Shown here piece by piece: positions 60,746 to 64,000 of a stretch of 64,000 nucleotides of DNA. The stretch lies in the NCBI RefSeq assembly GCF_025698545.1, contig NC_068575.1:61637980-61701979 (forward strand), given 5' to 3'. This DNA comes from Gossypium raimondii (lineage: Eukaryota; Streptophyta; Magnoliopsida; Malvales; Malvaceae). A program made the position numbers and the translations under genes. The notes beneath the pieces are model-generated. The model had not been told where the DNA came from. It searched no databases and was given only the letters and a program-made list of their open reading frames with translations. The stretch's first letter is position 1. Every line of letters starts with the position of its first letter.

Positions 60746-63195
60746 ATATTTATGAATTCAATGCCGCCCACGTCATTAGTCAAACACAGCTGGCAAATGA
60801 AGCAAACCGAAACCAAATGGAGAATATATGAATTTCATTTAATTTTATGATAAAATAAAATAATTAAGATTAATCATATAAAAAAAATCCAATATTTGCA
60901 CCACAAAAGTCCAAATAAAATAAGTATTTTTATGAAGTTTGACTTGGTAACCTTTTTCTTTTTTATTATAAGATTATTAGAATTTCAGTCTCAACGTACA
61001 ATCTTCATTTTATCTTTAAATTATGGTTTATTATAATTTTTTTTGGTCATCATGGTTTACTATATTTGTTGTTTTTTAATGTATTATTGTATATAAATTT
61101 ATATATCAAAATAAATTATATAATATCACATGTTAAACGGATAAATCTCAAAATTGATGTGAGATTTATTATTGATGTATGAATCCATCAATGTATATTT
61201 ATTTTAAAATTGTATGTGGATAATTTATTAAATACGAAAAGTTAAATTATTATAAAATACTTCATTATTAAAAAACTTGTACAAATGCTTAAATTATTTT
61301 TTTTTATAGAACTGTAATTTTGCATGCATATTAACAGAAACAACACAGAAGAGAAGTGACAAAAATAGTTACAGATAAATTTGAAAATTAGTCCTTATAT
61401 TTTTATTTTAAATGAAAAATAGATGGACTTTAACCATATTTTAAACTCATTCTAAGCGTACATTGCATGTAGTTTTTGACAGCTGCCAGAAACTAAAGAT
61501 TTGGTTGGCTCAAAAACATGCATTTGAAACCATGTGCTGCTTTCGACATAAGCTTCAAACTTGTACTTTTTGTTGTTGGATTTCAAACAATTAGGATCAC
61601 TAATGTCTAATGACAGACAAGGTTTTCTTTGCCATGAAAATCAACGTATGTTTGCTCTACTGAATCTGGACTGCAATATCGAATATAAATACATTGAATT
61701 CCCATCGTGTTTGTACATATATAATTTTTTATCATGCTTGTACTTTGCGAGCTTATTTCGCAACACACCAATCTCGTACCTGTGAGAATAAGATTCTATT
61801 AGGGATGTTTTACCTTACAAATCCACAACAAGGCAAGAATTTACGGGATTACACACTTTGATAAAACTAACGTGTTGTTCTGACATAACAAAAAGTGATG
61901 TTAATAGGACCAACAAGGAAATGACACGTGGTGTCTCAAGAAAGATCAATAACGTCTTTTATCATATTCATGAGTCTAGGAATGAGGATCTCCTCCCCCT
62001 CCTTAATATGCAGGGACAAATAAAGGGGCAGACAAGGCACCAAAATTGAAAAACTACAATTTTACCCTTTATAATTGATCAAATTATAAATTATGCATTA
62101 CCCCCTTAAAAATAAAAGAATCTATTTAATTCTTTCAAAAATGATAAAATTATATTTGAAATCTGAAAAATTTATAATTTAATTTTGACCCAAAAAAATT
62201 CTAAATTCCCTTGCTAACATGCACAATACATTCTATAACTTTCCGGTTATCAAATGAACTGCCTCATCCTAACTTTGTATCAACTCTGTTCATTTTTTAG
62301 TATGTTATTATTTTATAACTTTTAAAAATAATTAATCATGCTATACATTAAAAAAAATTGATATGGTCATATGTAAATACGTTTGTATGATGTAGAAGAC
62401 CCTACTCAAAACAAGGTCCCTTCCCCAATAAACCCTTTTTTCTAAAAACAAATCTATTATTTTGCTTTATATTATAAACTTAATTAGTTGTTGCATTGTT
62501 TATTTGAGTACAATCATGTAGTGGTATTCAATGGGAGTAGATATAATAATTAAATTCATGATTGAAAAGTGGATGTGTTTTATAATTAACAAATCATTTC
62601 ATTAGAGTTCTAATAATATTGTTTTTAATATTAATTATAATGTTAGGAAAGTTAGATCCAAAACTAAACCCACAATCCCACATGTGAGTCCATGAGCGAG
62701 ATAGATTAATTAAGAAATTCAGATTTGAATTGGTTTTAATTATAAAAGAAAAGATAGTTTGGAATCACTATGCAATTTACTCAAATTATGGCTTTATAAC
62801 TTTTTTATAGACTTCATAATTGAAAAATACAATGGAATCACTATGCAATTTACTCAATTTATGGCTTTTTAACGTCTTTTATAATTGAAAAAATACAATA
62901 AAATATCCTCCACTTTAAACTTTTGAAATACTACATGATAAGAGATATTTAAATAAATTTCAACCATAAAATATCATTTTATAATTAAAGTATTATTAGA
63001 ATAATTATCATTACCGATCCAAAGCTCGAATGGATTTGGGTCGAACTATAATAAGTTCGCAGGCCAGTTTTACAGAATTGGCTTGCAAGTTAGGCTCACA
63101 GGCTAAGCTTGCAAGTTGAGCTTGCTTTCCCGTGGGATTACCTGTATAAATCAAACTCACATAAGACCTTATAAACATGTGTTAAATCTAAAATA

Positions 63196-63198
<3 letters not shown>

Positions 63199-63246
<48 letters not shown>
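63199..63246. repeat. (TA)n microsatellite
   Basis: A pure TA run of about 24 units. Confidence 0.95.
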
Positions 63247-63249
<3 letters not shown>

Positions 63250-64000
63250 CCTACTTAGCTAATATATCGTGTCAATGAACAATATTCATATCTCATAATT
63301 ATCTAAAAAACACAAAAAAAAACACTCAACAAGTACATATACTCTTATTTTATATTTTTAGATATTATATTATTTTTATATATATGTTCATTTTAATATG
63401 ATTAATATAATTTATTTCTTAACATCATATGATTATGATTATAATGATTTTGAAGTTTAGCTACATTCCGAGGAAATGCTAGATTCGAGGCCGTGGAATT
63501 GACCGATGTACATAATTGTGGAATCCTCACGTGCGATTCCACTTTGACGATTCTTACGTAGAACCTCGTGCCAACGATTTATTTATTCGTTTTAATTAAT
63601 CGCCGACCTGTTTTCCGACCAACCAATGTTACCCACGTGCACACCCTAAGCTAACACTTAAACTACTTTTAATTCGTTTTTTCTTTTGACTTTGAAGAAC
63701 CTCCCTCCCCTAATTCCTTACTTGTCCCCTGCTTATAGGTACTATTAATAAAAATTAGTTTTATAATTAATATTTATATATTTTATAAATAAATTTAAAT
63801 AAAAATTTTTAATAATAAAATAAGTCATCTAGTCACACCTGTTGAGTTGGAGCTTAAGTCTAATTTTTTTAGAATAGGGATTTGAGTTATCCTGATAAAA
63901 ACCTTTACTCTTAATACTATATAATATATTTTGAAAATATTTTTAAGAAAATAATATCATTAATAGAAATTATAAACTATAAAATATAAAGACATGAATC

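Larger units (their letters stand above)
59712..64000. other. AT-rich intergenic region to the window end, no gene seen
   Basis: Beyond the trehalase 3' UTR nothing coding was recognised. There is a GGGTCGGG-type inverted-repeat element at 60124-60745, a decayed repeat at about 62000-62215, a (TA)n run at 63199-63246 and G-box-like sites near 63530 and 63632. A gene may start outside the window. Confidence 0.5.

Noticed and set aside
61561-62049. Short plus-strand ORFs near 61.6-62.0 kb
   Set aside because: Composition is random, there are no homologous motifs, and nearby repeat text explains part of them.
63199-63246. Regulatory meaning of the (TA)n run
   Set aside because: Simple repeats of this type are common in plant spacers and no gene is near.

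Overview
This is a stretch of a dicot plant nuclear genome. It has AT-rich intergenic DNA, short GT-AG introns, plant-only gene families (AHL, GPI-anchored LTP, chloroplast CGFS glutaredoxin, chloroplast EF-G, PSY-type sulfated peptide) and many small inverted-repeat transposons in introns and spacers. The look of those repeats suggests Malvaceae, possibly cotton (Gossypium). That is an inference from memory; no search was run.

Thirteen protein-coding genes can be supported. All were rebuilt by joining exons so that the reading frame stays open across GT-AG junctions. In order: an AHL1-like AT-hook/PPC DNA-binding protein (+, 5667-8319); a myeloid-leukemia-factor-like protein (+, 11688-13240); the ARP2/3 subunit ARPC5 (-, 15018-15992); a maspardin/SPG21-type alpha/beta hydrolase (-, 16961-21679); the Hsp70 co-chaperone Hip/FAM10 (-, 22926-25754); a plastid CGFS glutaredoxin of GRXS14 type (+, 27451-29538); a GPI-anchored LTP-like protein (-, 30170-31879); a conserved coiled-coil protein with a probable plastid transit peptide and no known function (+, 33010-35887); chloroplast elongation factor G (+, 37422-40740); the Hsp70-Hsp90 organizing protein HOP/STI1 (+, 43524-47311); a short secreted-peptide precursor with a PSY1-like motif (-, 47878-48918); the ER Hsp70 BiP with a C-terminal HDEL and an ERSE-II promoter element (+, 51230-54631); and trehalase (+, 55332-59711).

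The flanks (1-5.3 kb, 8.3-11.1 kb, 40.7-43.5 kb, 48.9-51 kb, 59.7-64 kb) are gene-poor and AT-rich. They hold decayed transposons: a PIF/Harbinger transposase relic near 9.0-9.4 kb, an RNase H-like fragment near 3.7 kb, GGGCC-rich inverted-repeat elements, and several families of MITE-like repeats. Some of these sit inside introns of maspardin, GRXS14, EF-G, HOP, PSY and trehalase.

Three genes act in the Hsp70/Hsp90 folding system (Hip, HOP, BiP), and MLF proteins are linked to the same system in animals. Trehalase, GRXS14, EF-G and ARPC5 are ordinary housekeeping or stress genes. There is no sign of an operon-like arrangement. The least obvious gene is the three-exon PSY-like peptide precursor between HOP and BiP, because each of its exons is too short to stand out as an ORF.
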